Positions 42,078 through 51,178 of a DNA stretch of 64,000 nucleotides are shown here, in pieces (position 1 is the stretch's first letter; each line of letters starts with the position of its first letter). Both the position numbers and the translations under genes were made by a program. Source of the DNA: Streptomyces sp. NBC_00510 (GTDB lineage Bacteria; Actinomycetota; Actinomycetes; Streptomycetales; Streptomycetaceae). Location: contig CP107851.1 of assembly GCA_036013505.1 (NCBI GenBank), positions 9,720,001 through 9,784,000 on the forward strand, read 5' to 3'. The notes below the pieces were generated by a model, which saw only the letters and a list, made by a program, of their open reading frames with translations, ran no database searches and was not told the origin of the DNA.

Positions 42078-42947
42078 ATGAGCACCTCGAAAGCCATCGC
42101 GCTTGACCAAGTGGTCGACACCGCTCGGTATCCCCTGACAGAACTCGACAGCGCCGGAGGGCGGGCGGTGGTCTCCCACGCCCGGCGCGAACTGGCCGCT
42201 CTCGGCTGCACCGTCCTCCCCGACTTCATCCGCCCGTCGCTCCGCGACGTCCTGCGGCAGGAGTGCTCGGCCATCGCCCCCATGGCGCACTTCGACGTCG
42301 AAACGGTCAACGTCTACAACATCGCGGTGGACTCGCAGCTGCCGCAGGACCACCCCGGCCGCAGGACGTTCCAGCGGGGCAACGCCTTCGTCGCCCGGGA
42401 CCGTGTCCCCGCGAGCTCCCTCATCAGCCGGCTCTACTCCGACACGGCGTTCCAGGACTTCGTCGCCCGCTGCTTCGGACTCCCTCGGCTGCACGAGCTG
42501 GCCGACCCGCTCTCCGGACTGGTCCTCAACGTCGTCCTGCCGGGCATGGAGCACCCGTGGCACTTCGACACCAACGAGTTCACCGTGAGCATGCTCACGC
42601 AGGAGGCGCAGGCCGGCGGCGTCTTCGAGTACTGCCCCAACATCAGGTCCGCCCAGAACGAGTGCTTCGACGACGTACGGCACGTGCTGGACGGCGGGGG
42701 CGAGCATGTGATCCGGCGGCTCGCCCTGCAACCGGGCGACCTGCAGCTGTTCAAGGGCCGCTACTCCCTGCACCGCGTGAGCCCCGTGCGCGGCGAGGCC
42801 GCGCGCCACTCCGCGATCTTCGCCTACAGCGAGCGCCCCGGCGTCATCGGGAGCGTGGCCCGGACCCGGCAGCTCTTCGGCCGGGTCCTGCCCGAGCACC
42901 TGGCGGCCGAGGGCCGGGCCGTACGGGGCGACCGGCTGCTGGACTAA
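42078..42947 (+). CDS. Fe(II)/2-oxoglutarate-dependent oxygenase (ArpA-like)
   Basis: The 289-residue protein has the double-stranded beta-helix iron triad: His162 and Asp164 in GMEHPWHFDTNEFTVSML and His232 in GDLQLFKGRYSLHRVSPV, with Arg243 placed to bind 2-oxoglutarate. The Asp is present, so hydroxylation or related oxidation is expected rather than halogenation, where Gly replaces it. The phrase AGGVFEYCPNIRSAQNE is typical of ArpA-like 2OG enzymes. GGAGAGGG lies five bases before ATG 42078; an in-frame ATG at 42006 has none. It is the first gene of a three-gene operon, and the substrate is unknown. Confidence 0.85.
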   Translation: MSTSKAIALDQVVDTARYPLTELDSAGGRAVVSHARRELAALGCTVLPDFIRPSLRDVLRQECSAIAPMAHFDVETVNVYNIAVDSQLPQDHPGRRTFQRGNAFVARDRVPASSLISRLYSDTAFQDFVARCFGLPRLHELADPLSGLVLNVVLPGMEHPWHFDTNEFTVSMLTQEAQAGGVFEYCPNIRSAQNECFDDVRHVLDGGGEHVIRRLALQPGDLQLFKGRYSLHRVSPVRGEAARHSAIFAYSERPGVIGSVARTRQLFGRVLPEHLAAEGRAVRGDRLLD

Positions 42948-43015
42948 CGGGCGGCGAGATCCCGCAGTCGCCGGCCGTTTCCCCCACTCTGCAATCCACG
43001 GAGGAAGAGAGCCCC

Positions 43016-43924
43016 GTGCGTTTCGACACGACCGGAAAGGTCTCCCTTGACCACATCTACACCCAGCCCGATCCGCGCAGCTATTTCCGCGAGCTCCGCC
43101 CGCTCGGCTACTGCGTGCCGCAACACGCCAAGCCCTACTTCGCCAAGCTCATCAAGGAGTACCGGGAGTCCCGGCACGTCGCGGTGCCGCAGGTACTGGA
43201 CATCGGCTGCAGTTACGGGATCAACGCCGCCCTGCTGAAGTACGACGCGACCATGGACGAGCTGTACGCGCGCTACTGCGACGCGGAAGGCGGTGCCGCG
43301 ACCACGGCCGATGCCCGGACGCGCACGGAGCTCCTGGCCCGGGACCGGGAGCTGGCCCGGTCCCGGCGGCCCGCGCAGGACATCCGCTTCGTCGGCCTGG
43401 ACACCTCCGGCAGCGCGCTGTCCTACGCGCTCGAGGCCGGATTCCTCGACGCCGTGGTGCAAGCCGACCTGGAGCGGCACGACCCCACGCCCCCGCAGCG
43501 CGCCCAGCTCGCCGGGACGGACCTGATCATCTCCACGGGGTGCCTCGGATACGTCACCGAGCGGACGCTCACCCACGTGGTCCGGGCGCAGGGCGGCCGC
43601 AGGCCCTGGATGGCGCACTTCGTGCTCCGGATGTTCCCGTTCGATCCCGTCGAACGCGCCCTGGCCGAACTGGGGTACCGAACGATCCGGGTCGACGAGG
43701 CCTTCAAACAGCGACGGTTCGCCTCCCCGGAGGAACAGGCCCTCGTACTCGAGACGATGTCGGCCGCCGGGGTGGATGCTCGGGGTCTGGAGGCGGAAGG
43801 CTGGCTCCACGCACAGCTCTACATCTCCCGGCCGGACGACGGCACACCGGGGCCTCAGGCCGGAGGGCTCGCCTCCCGCGAGGACACCACAGGTCCGCAC
43901 GATTCGAGAAGAGAGCAGAATTGA
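43016..43924 (+). CDS. Class I SAM-dependent methyltransferase of the acyltransferase operon
   Basis: The 302-residue protein has SAM motif I VLDIGCSYGINAALLKYD at residues 60-77. After a charged insertion, RFVGLDTSGSALSYALEAGF follows as motif II, then GTDLIISTGCLGYVTERTLT and HFVLRMFPFDPVERALAELG. The final ~25 residues are a hydrophilic tail. GTG at 43016 has GGAGGAAGAGAG upstream. It begins 68 bp after the oxygenase, and its stop overlaps the next start (TTGA). An N-methyltransferase acting on an amino-acid-like or betaine-like substrate would fit the operon, but O- or C-methylation cannot be excluded. Confidence 0.82.
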   Translation: MRFDTTGKVSLDHIYTQPDPRSYFRELRPLGYCVPQHAKPYFAKLIKEYRESRHVAVPQVLDIGCSYGINAALLKYDATMDELYARYCDAEGGAATTADARTRTELLARDRELARSRRPAQDIRFVGLDTSGSALSYALEAGFLDAVVQADLERHDPTPPQRAQLAGTDLIISTGCLGYVTERTLTHVVRAQGGRRPWMAHFVLRMFPFDPVERALAELGYRTIRVDEAFKQRRFASPEEQALVLETMSAAGVDARGLEAEGWLHAQLYISRPDDGTPGPQAGGLASREDTTGPHDSRREQN

Positions 43925-45750
43925 ACACCAGTCAGGAAAGCGCAGCGGTCGCGACCTTCGCCCAGGAGGACGGCCTGCCGCGCGTGCCGCTGCCGACGCT
44001 GGAGGCGAGCTGCGAGAGGTTCCTCGCGTGGTGCGCGCCGCTGCTGACCGCCGAGGAACTGGCAGCGACCGAGGCGGAGGTGGCCGCCTTCCTGCGGCCT
44101 GACAGCCCCGGCCGGGTGCTGCACGCCGCGCTGGAGGAGTACGACGCCACAGACGGCGTCCACAGCTGGCTCGACACCTTCTGGCCGTACCGCTACCTGG
44201 GCCGCAGGGACCGGATCGCGCTCAACGCCAACTTCTTCTTCCTGTTCCAGGACACCGGCCAGGCGCAGGTGGAGCGGGCGGCCGGACTCATCGCCTCGGC
44301 CCTCAACTACAAGCGGCAGCTCGACCAGGAGCTCATCCCGCCGGTGACCCTGCGCGGCCGGCCCCAGTCGATGGTGCAGAACAAGTTCCTGTTCTCCACC
44401 ACCCGGATCCCCGGCGCGCAGCAGGACATCGTCCGCGCCCCCTACAGCGAGCAGTCGCCCGGCCCGTCCAGGGCCCGCCACATCGTCGTCTTCCACCGGG
44501 GAAGCATGTTCCGGCTGGACGTACTCGGCCCCGACGGCGTCCCGCACAGCCTGGACGACCTCGAGACCGGCCTGCGCGCCGTGATGAAGGCCGGCTCCGA
44601 GCCGGCCGGCCCGGACACCTCGGTGGGCCACCTCACCACCATGGCCCGCGCCGAATGGGCGGCCACCCGCGAGTCCCTCCTCGCCCGCCACCCGTCCAAC
44701 GCGCAGGCACTGGACGACATCGAGACCGCGCTGTTCTGCGTCTGCCTGGAGGATTTCGCGCCCTCGGACATCCAGGACGCCTGCGACGAGCTGCTCTACG
44801 GAGACCGCGGCAACCGCTGGTTCGACAAGGCCGTGTCCGTGATCGTGTTCGCCGACGGACGGGCAGGCATCAACGTCGAACACTGCGAGCTGGACGGCAC
44901 CACCATTCTCAGTTTCACCGATGCCCTGCTCGGCACCCCGGCCGAGGAGCAGTCCCGGCAGTCAGTAGCCCGCCCCCAGGGCCAACCGGCCCTGGAGCCC
45001 ATCGTATTCGAGCTGGACGACGCCCTGCGCGCCCAGGTGCGCTCCGCCGCCGAAGCGTTCGCCGCATACGGGGAGAACACCGCCACCACCACCGTCTCCT
45101 TCAGCGACTTCGGCAGCAACACGGCCAAGGCGCTGGGCGCGTCGCCGGACGCCTTCGTCCAGGTCGCCTACCAGCTCGCCCACTGGCGCGCCAAGGGGCT
45201 GCTGGGCGCCACGTACGAATCGATCGCCACCCGCCAGTACCGCCACGGGCGGACCGAGGCGATGCGCGTCGTCACCCCCGAGATGCGCGCCTTCGTGACC
45301 GCGATGGACGACCCGGCGGCGGACGCGGCGACCCGGCGCGCCGCGTTCCGGGCCGCCGCAGGCAGGCATGCGGAACGCGCGAAAGAGTGTCAGGCAGGGC
45401 AGGTGCCCGAGCAGCACCTGTGGGAGCTGGAACTGATCCAGCGCCGGCGCGGGGCAGAGCTGGGAGTGACCGAGCAGCCCGCGCTGTACCGGACCCCGGG
45501 CTGGCTGACGATGCGGGACGACTACCTGAGCACCAGCTCCGCCCCGTCCGCCAGCATCCAGTACTTCGGCTTCGGGTCGACCAGCAGCCGCTGCATCGGA
45601 GTCGCCTATGTCCTGCTGCCCGAGCGGTTCCACCTCTACCTGAGCACACCGCTGCCGGAGGCCGACCAGATGCGCGCATTCGCCGACAGGCTCCGCGAGG
45701 CGGTGGCCGAACTGTGCGACCTGCTGGCCTCCGAACGGTCCGGGACCTGA
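43921..45750 (+). CDS. Choline/carnitine O-acyltransferase family protein
   Basis: The 609-residue length equals that of typical carnitine acyltransferases. The N-terminal domain has VPLPTLEASCERFLAWCAPL, and the substrate/CoA half shows FDKAVSVIVFADGRAGINVE followed by the catalytic His321 (NVEHCELDG). Later come YESIATRQYRHGRTEAMRVV and a C-terminal IQYFGFGSTSSRCIGVAYVL, as in the family. It would move an acyl group between CoA and a hydroxyl of a carnitine- or choline-like acceptor. The TTG start overlaps the methyltransferase stop. Bacterial members of this largely eukaryotic family are uncommon, and the operon with an oxygenase and a methyltransferase suggests a dedicated metabolite rather than fatty-acid transport. 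Confidence 0.88.
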   Translation: MNTSQESAAVATFAQEDGLPRVPLPTLEASCERFLAWCAPLLTAEELAATEAEVAAFLRPDSPGRVLHAALEEYDATDGVHSWLDTFWPYRYLGRRDRIALNANFFFLFQDTGQAQVERAAGLIASALNYKRQLDQELIPPVTLRGRPQSMVQNKFLFSTTRIPGAQQDIVRAPYSEQSPGPSRARHIVVFHRGSMFRLDVLGPDGVPHSLDDLETGLRAVMKAGSEPAGPDTSVGHLTTMARAEWAATRESLLARHPSNAQALDDIETALFCVCLEDFAPSDIQDACDELLYGDRGNRWFDKAVSVIVFADGRAGINVEHCELDGTTILSFTDALLGTPAEEQSRQSVARPQGQPALEPIVFELDDALRAQVRSAAEAFAAYGENTATTTVSFSDFGSNTAKALGASPDAFVQVAYQLAHWRAKGLLGATYESIATRQYRHGRTEAMRVVTPEMRAFVTAMDDPAADAATRRAAFRAAAGRHAERAKECQAGQVPEQHLWELELIQRRRGAELGVTEQPALYRTPGWLTMRDDYLSTSSAPSASIQYFGFGSTSSRCIGVAYVLLPERFHLYLSTPLPEADQMRAFADRLREAVAELCDLLASERSGT

Positions 45751-45766
45751 ACTGACCTTGCCCATG

Positions 45767-45795
45767 GGTCCGCCGCCCGCAGCGGGTGGCGGACC
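45767..45795 (+). terminator. Terminator of the acyltransferase operon
   Basis: Outer 8-bp arms (45767-45774 with 45788-45795) and inner partly paired arms form a long stem starting 17 bp past the acyltransferase stop. Confidence 0.75.
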
Positions 45796-45855
45796 GGGCC
45801 GGGCACCATGTGTGCGTGCACCACACTCCACCCGGAACGGCAGGCCCGGCTTCTT

Positions 45856-45945
45856 CCGGGTGTGATCCGGGCCCGGGCGCAGAGGAACAAAGTCGAGTTA
45901 CGCCTGACGCCCACGAGCGCTTCGTGGGCCAACCCGATGCGCTGT
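45856..45945 (+). pseudogene. IS630-family transposase fragment
   Basis: The plus strand reads RARAQRNKVELRLTPTSASW followed by ANPM, the well-conserved C-terminal block around the last catalytic region of IS630-type transposases. Nothing matching the rest of the protein follows in frame. A short open segment after it (to 46127, ending VVRRFLAVGQAAAS) is not recognised. The fragment flanks the acyltransferase operon on its right side. Confidence 0.6.
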
Positions 45946-46459
45946 GCCTTGTCGGGAAGGCCACTGCTTGTTGCCGGCGCACGGTTCGGTTGGTGGCGCT
46001 GGAGGGGGAGGCGCGCGATCGGTTGTGGCGGGCTGCTCACGGCCGCGCTGGAGGCCGCCTTCTCGTCGAAGGTGTGCGTGAGGTTGTTCGCCGGTTCCTT
46101 GCAGTGGGCCAGGCCGCGGCCTCCTGACCGGGTGAAGCTCCCGGTACCTCGGTCCGACGGGTGGTGTGTTGCCGGGTGGGAGTCGGCCCTGCGGCGACCC
46201 ATCGGGGTGGGGGACAGTGCGCGGGGTCAGTGCCCGGGCGCGGGTGGGGTGTTGGGTTCCGTTCACGGAGAGGCCCCGTCCAATGCATCGGCGCGGGGGC
46301 GGCTGCCGTTCATCGGGGCGGGAGCTCAGCACGCGTCATTGCATACAGTATTCCGGCGGGTTAGGGTTGTTGCATGTGGCAGACGAAGTCCAAGGACCTG
46401 GCTCTTCCCGTGATCGTGTGCTTGGCGGTAAGCGGTGCGGAGCGCAGGGGGTGTCGGGT

Positions 46460-46879
46460 ATGACGGTGTATGGCGATGACGCGACGATCAGGCGGATCCT
46501 GACTGCTGCCGGCGATACGTGGGCTGTGGTGGGTTTGTCTGACAATCCCGAACGGGCCGCTTATCGCGTGGCCGGGAAGTTGCAGCGTCTGGGTAAGAGG
46601 GTGGTGCCCGTGCACCCGAAGGCCGAGACGGTGCACGGCGAGCCGGGTTTTGCGTCGCTGACGGAGATCCCTTTTGCGGTGGATGTGGTGGACGTGTTCG
46701 TCAACTCCGCCCTTGCCGGGGGTATCGCGGACCAGGCGGTGGCGATCGGTGCCAAGGCGGTCTGGTTCCAGCTGGACGTCATTGACGAGGCCGCCTACGC
46801 AAGGACACGCGATGCGGGCCTGCTGATGGTGATGGACCGTTCCCCGGGGCGGGAGATACCCCGGCTGGGGCTGGGCTGA
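46460..46879 (+). CDS. CoA-binding (YccU-type) protein
   Basis: The 139-residue cytoplasmic protein is a single CoA_binding_2 Rossmann domain: ILTAAGDTWAVVGLSDNPER, AAYRVAGKLQRLGKRVVPVH, FVNSALAGGIADQAVAIGAK and AVWFQLDVID. It lacks the ligase domains of succinyl-CoA synthetase and its role is unknown; related proteins bind CoA or adenine nucleotides. ATG 46460 has AGGGGG eight bases before it. The gene is monocistronic. Confidence 0.88.
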   Translation: MTVYGDDATIRRILTAAGDTWAVVGLSDNPERAAYRVAGKLQRLGKRVVPVHPKAETVHGEPGFASLTEIPFAVDVVDVFVNSALAGGIADQAVAIGAKAVWFQLDVIDEAAYARTRDAGLLMVMDRSPGREIPRLGLG

Positions 46880-47045
46880 CGCTTCCCGGCCGGCCCCGGC
46901 GCGATCACGCATCACTGAGGTGGGTGCCCGGCCGGGGTGCATCCCTTTCAGGGTGCGGGTTGTTTCGGCAGGTTGCGCCGTGGCCCTGTGGTCGATGGAC
47001 CAGACGGCGTGTGCATTGACCGTGACGCCACCTTCGTGCGGAAAC

Positions 47046-47689
47046 TCAGCTCCGATTGCGAGGGGATTCGTTGCGCAGCCTCCAGATTTCTATCCACTGC
47101 CGGGCGTGATCGGCTGCCAACTGCGGGTCGGGTGCGTCGGCGGGCTGCACTGCGAGGCTGACCCCGCATTGCCTGCACAGCTGATGGATCCAATGGAGGC
47201 CGTCGTGCCAGTCGCTGGTGTTGTTCGGGTTTCCGCATACCCGGCACGTCAGGGCAGGAGCTTCATCGAGCGGGACCGGCGAACTGAGTACCCGCTCGAC
47301 GACCACCGGCAGCGGCTCGCCGGGATGGATCGTCGGCTCGGGGCAGTAGGCAATGTTCCCCCACCCACGCTGCCAGCCTCGCCATGACTGGTCTGCTTTC
47401 GCCTGCCGAAAGCCACGTGCTTTGTCCGGCGGCTGTTGGCATAGGCACCACGTTCGTCAGCGAGCCAGAGCTGTCGGGCGTGGTGCAGCTCCGCGACGGC
47501 GCGTATCAGCGAGTTCGGATCCTTCTCCGGATTCTTGGGAATGCCAGCGCTGAGGCAGAGGTGGTGATAGGTGGCTCGGAAGCCGTAAGGCGCGAAGTGG
47601 ACAAGGCACGACCTCAGATTTGTATGCCGGACACGCGCGGGCAGGCCTTCGTCGTAGACCCGTCTGTGGTGCGTGTTGAAGCTGCTCAT
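47046..47689 (-). pseudogene. Frameshifted gene for a zinc-ribbon protein of unknown function
   Basis: Two overlapping minus-strand frames join into one sensible protein of about 214 residues if a single base is restored near 47426-47430. The first frame (from 47689) reads MSSFNTHHRRVYDEGLPARV ... AVAELHHARQLWLADERGAY. The second then gives GFRQAKADQSWRGWQRGWGN, IAYCPEPTIHPGEPLPVVVE and a C-terminal zinc ribbon, CRVCG with CRQCG, ending at 47046. The region is less GC-rich than its neighbours, suggesting transfer. I do not recognise the family. It is either a pseudogene or a sequencing slip in a CCGG context. Confidence 0.6.
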
Positions 47690-48307
47690 CCCAGGACGCT
47701 ACGGCCTGCCGAGCCGGATCGCACTTCACTTTGGCGGCCCAGGTCTTGCCCGGGCAGTGCCTTTCACCAAACTGCGGCCAGAACCAACTTCAACGAGCCC
47801 TATCAGCATTCTCGGACGCGTTTTCCGGCCCTGGTGCTGATGTGGCCGCACGTTCCGTGTGCTGCCGGCGTCTCATAACGATGGCGGGCTCCGCACGGCT
47901 GCCGGCGCCGGAGGGTGAGTGTGGGCGGTCCGGGGGAGGGTGCCGGCACTGGGGGCAGGGGGCTGAGGCTTTGGTCAGGTGGGGTTGCTGTGCGCGATCG
48001 GGGATGGCCCTGGTGGGAGGGCCGCCCGGTCTGGTGCGGGGCCGCGGGGCGGGTGGAGTGGATGGGGGAGCCCGGGCGCTCGTGCTCGCGTATTAGGTGC
48101 TGCCCGGCGGGGATCGCGCGAGTCGGGTTCCTCGTTGCCGCAGGGGGTACGGGGCGAAAGGATCCGGCCAGTTGCACTGTCAAGTCGCCGGAGATGTGCA
48201 GATGATGCGACAGTTCGAGATGTGCCGGGCAACGTGTCGATACATTGGGGGTCTGCTGCTGGGGCCGGCCGGATGCGGGATCCGGTGAGGTTGAGGAGTT
48301 TTTGGTC
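47690..48307. other. Gene-poor stretch upstream of a small cysteine-containing protein gene
   Basis: Several frames are open because of high GC, but none has a convincing start or family match. The right end (48140-48300) is AT-richer, with TACATT near 48240, and probably holds the promoter of the next gene. Confidence 0.35.
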
Positions 48308-48535
48308 ATGGGGGAGTCCGGGTTCACGGAGCGCTGGCTGGAGACCGGCTCGGGGCCCGGTGCCGTGGTTCGGGCCCGTGTGGCGCAGGTGAACCAGGCG
48401 GTTCAGGCGGCGTACCGGGCGTGGCTGGACCATGCCACCTCGTGCTCCACGTGCCGGGATGGGGCCGCTCGTCAGTGCACGGTGGTGCAGCCGCTGTGGG
48501 ACGCCTACCAGGCGGCTCAGCTGGCGGCCCAGTGA
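48308..48535 (+). CDS. Small cysteine-containing protein of unknown function
   Basis: The 75-residue product begins MGESGFTERWLETGSGPGAV and is mostly helical, with ARVAQVNQAVQAAYRAWLDH. A Cys cluster follows (CSTCRDGAARQC) that could bind zinc. GAGGAG lies eleven bases before the ATG. Similar small proteins are common in Streptomyces and have no known function. No signal peptide or membrane segment is visible. Confidence 0.6.
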   Translation: MGESGFTERWLETGSGPGAVVRARVAQVNQAVQAAYRAWLDHATSCSTCRDGAARQCTVVQPLWDAYQAAQLAAQ

Positions 48536-49336
48536 CCGGGTGCCGGGCAGAATTGGCACCGGCACCCGGCGCGGTTGGCCAGCCGGCCGGTACCGGGGTG
48601 TCACTGGAACTCGCATGTCTCAGGCGCAGTTCCCCGCATTCGGGTCGCAGATGCCACCCGTGTCCTTGGGGGGCTCCACCAGTTTATGAAATCCGAAGGG
48701 ATCGATCGCGTCCTAGCTCATCTCCCACCGGCCGCCCCAGAAGCCGAAACTCTGGACGTAGCTGTTGGTCTGGGCGAAGGGCATCAGGTATCCCGCCATG
48801 CCGAAGACGCGGCCACGGATCCTCGGGCCCAGCAGCCCGTCCGGTTACGTGGTGAGGACCGGTCGGGCGCTCCGCGCGACCTCGTCGGCGTTCACCGCCC
48901 TGTCCACGGCGGGGTCGCCCCACTTGTGCGGGCTACCGCCGGCACCGCGTGCCTGCGCCCAGCCAGCCGCACGCCCGGCCCCGCAGCTTCATCTGCTTTG
49001 AGAGGCACTGCGTCGCATAACGAGTTGCCGCCGACAACAGGGCCTGCGGCAACTGCCATTCTCACTCAGGCGATTGACAACTGAGCGATTCGGGCGGGGC
49101 ACTTCGTCGCCGAGTGGCTGTCACTGAAGGGGTGCCCCTCCGGCTCCGCTCGCTCAACCCACTGACCGCCATTAGCCTCGATGTTTCGTGACGGTCCGTC
49201 GGTTTCTTCTGGCGGGCCGTTTCGGTGTTCGGGCTGGTGGTGGGCAGGCGGTGGGCCCGGCTGTCGCGTCGGGTGGGCGCCGGGTTCCACGGCTCCGGTC
49301 GGGGTGGTGCGTTCGTAGGGGTGGGAAGTTTGCTGG
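48536..49336. other. Gene-poor stretch left of the IS1380 transposase
   Basis: No intact gene is supported. Minus-strand fragments such as HKWGDPAVDRAVNADEVARS (about 48860-48920) and LMPFAQTNSYVQSFGFWGGR (about 48725-48790) look like pieces of broken genes. The left inverted repeat of the IS1380 element should lie near the right end, but I could not match it to a partner. Confidence 0.3.
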
Positions 49337-49399
49337 TCAGCCTGGGTTCGGCAGGGCTGCGAGGCGGTGCAGGGCTTGGGTGATCAGGTCGGTCCAGGG

Positions 49400-50713
49400 T
49401 CAGTGGGCGGCGAGGCGGAGGATGCGGCGCCGTCCGGTGGTGACGAGTTGGGCGGCGGTGGAGAACAGCCGGAGCCGCAGCCGGCGGGGTTCCCAGCAAC
49501 GGGCGGGGCCGGTGAGGGCGAGCATCGGCATCCAGGCGAGCAGGTCCAGGGCGATCTGGACGATCTCCAGCCAGATCTGGTTCTGGGCGGTGTCGTGGAG
49601 GGGGAGGTTCCGTAGGCCGGTGGCGCGTGCGGCACGGATGCGGTCTTCGGCGCGTGCCCGTCGGCGGTGCCGCAGCTCCAGTTCGGCGATCGGGACGTCG
49701 GGGGTGTTGGTGGCGAAGCAGGTGAGCCGCATGCCGTCGGCGTCGGTGATGCGCAACTGCGCTCCGGGGTGGGGTCGTTCTTTGCGGACGACCAGCCGCA
49801 TCCCCTTCGGCCAGCCGGTGAGGATGTTCCCGGTGAGTTCGGCGATCCAGGCGCCGTCGCGGATCTCGCCGCCCGGTTCTATGGCCGGTGTCCAGGCCGA
49901 GGCGGGCACCTTGAGGACGGCCTGGTGAATCTGCTCGGTGATGGTCATGCCGACCGAGTACGACAGCCACCGGCCCGGCTGGGCGAGCCAGGCCAGGAAC
50001 GCGTGGGTGCCGCCGCCGGAGTCGGTGCGGATCAGGGTCTGCCGTCCGCGCCGGAACCGCTTCGGGAGCTGGGCCAGGGCGAGTCGGGCGGCTTCGATGT
50101 GGTCGGCGGCGGTGTTGGAGCCCGCGTTCCCCGGCCGCAGCAGACCTGCGACCGGCTCGCCGGATCCGCCCGGGCCGTGGTCGACGAAGGCCATCAGCGG
50201 GTGGTGCCCGAAGGTCTTCTTCCACGTCGCGGCGGCGTCCTGCTTGTCGGAGTGCGCGATGACCAGCACCCCGTCCAGGTCCACGGTCACCTGCCCGCCC
50301 GCGTCCGGTGCCGCGGGGCCGGCCACCTGCCAGACGTGCTCGCGCACTCGGGCACGGGCTGTGCGGATCGCGGCCAGAGCGCGTTCGCCGCCTGCGGCAA
50401 GGGTGTCGATCAGCCGGGACACGGTCGGGTCGGAGGCAACCGACCCGAACACCGCGGGCTCGGCCCGCAGCATGCCGACGTCGGCCAGGCAGTCCCCGCC
50501 CAGCGCGACCGCGAGCGCTACGTCGAGCAGGATCTTGCCCGGGTTGTGCACCGCCCGCGGCTTGCGCCACGGCGTCAACGCTGTCGATATCGCCCGGTCG
50601 AGACCGGTCTTGCGGAGCGTTTCGACGAGCAACACACCACCCGCTTGGGAGGCCACCCCACGACCGCCGCCCTCGACACGGACATGCGGGTAGGACCCGA
50701 TACTCTTCTTCAC
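49400..50713 (-). CDS. IS1380-family transposase, truncated by a TGA near its C-terminus
   Basis: The 437-residue DDE transposase has the IS1380 layout: GQVTVDLDGVLVIAHSDKQD with the first Asp, LIRTDSGGGTHAFLAWLAQP with the second, LTCFATNT, and RAEDRIRAARATGLRNLPLH with the Glu. The frame ends LRLAAH-stop at 49400. Beyond that TGA the same frame continues PWTDLITQALHRLAALPNPG to a stop at 49337, where relatives read AAHWPWTDL. One TGG-to-TGA change would therefore have removed 21 residues. The catalytic core is intact, so activity may be partly kept. GTG 50713 is the start. Confidence 0.85.
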   Translation of the reverse strand: MKKSIGSYPHVRVEGGGRGVASQAGGVLLVETLRKTGLDRAISTALTPWRKPRAVHNPGKILLDVALAVALGGDCLADVGMLRAEPAVFGSVASDPTVSRLIDTLAAGGERALAAIRTARARVREHVWQVAGPAAPDAGGQVTVDLDGVLVIAHSDKQDAAATWKKTFGHHPLMAFVDHGPGGSGEPVAGLLRPGNAGSNTAADHIEAARLALAQLPKRFRRGRQTLIRTDSGGGTHAFLAWLAQPGRWLSYSVGMTITEQIHQAVLKVPASAWTPAIEPGGEIRDGAWIAELTGNILTGWPKGMRLVVRKERPHPGAQLRITDADGMRLTCFATNTPDVPIAELELRHRRRARAEDRIRAARATGLRNLPLHDTAQNQIWLEIVQIALDLLAWMPMLALTGPARCWEPRRLRLRLFSTAAQLVTTGRRRILRLAAH

Positions 50714-50848
50714 CTGAGGAGTGCAGCTTTCCTGACGACGAACAGGACCCTAGACAAGTCCCATCGTCCCAGGTCAGCAGCACTCCTCGCTTATTTGATC
50801 AAGCCTCGGACACCCGCACTCCTGAAAGCGCGAGGTTAGAGTTGTCAT

Positions 50849-51178
50849 GTGGGTGACCTGCCTCCTGATCTGGATGCCTTGCACGTGATCCGCCTCTACC
50901 TGCAGCTACAGATTGACGCGGTCGACGCCAAGATCCGCGAGACCGAAGAGTCAGGTGAGCCCTCCGCACCTACGTCAGCAGAACGCGAGGGCTCCTTTGC
51001 AGTCGGCTTTCGCCTCCAGCACGTACCCAGGGGCGGGACGCTCCGTGGTGTGGTCCACCGCGGTGACTGCCCGGACGCAGCCGGCGATTGGCTCACCCCG
51101 CGTGAGGTCGAGATTGCGTTCCGTATGCCCGACGTGACGCCCTGCCCACGCTGTCACGCGAGCTTGGACGACTCGTAG
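50849..51178 (+). CDS. DUF6233 family protein
   Basis: The 109-residue protein begins MGDLPPDLDALHVIRLYLQL, with a helical segment QIDAVDAKIRE. It ends with RGVVHRGDCPDAAG and the Cys pair DVTPCPRCHASLDD, matching the DUF6233 pattern of Streptomyces. No function is known. The start is GTG. The ribosome-binding site is weak, and the gene begins only 135 bp from the IS1380 transposase start, so insertion may have altered its promoter. Confidence 0.7.
   Translation: MGDLPPDLDALHVIRLYLQLQIDAVDAKIRETEESGEPSAPTSAEREGSFAVGFRLQHVPRGGTLRGVVHRGDCPDAAGDWLTPREVEIAFRMPDVTPCPRCHASLDDS

Noticed and set aside
47915..48392. Overlapping plus-strand frames of about 95-135 residues
   Set aside because: Two frames are open at once with Gly/Arg-rich products and no good start. 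They are more likely GC artefacts.
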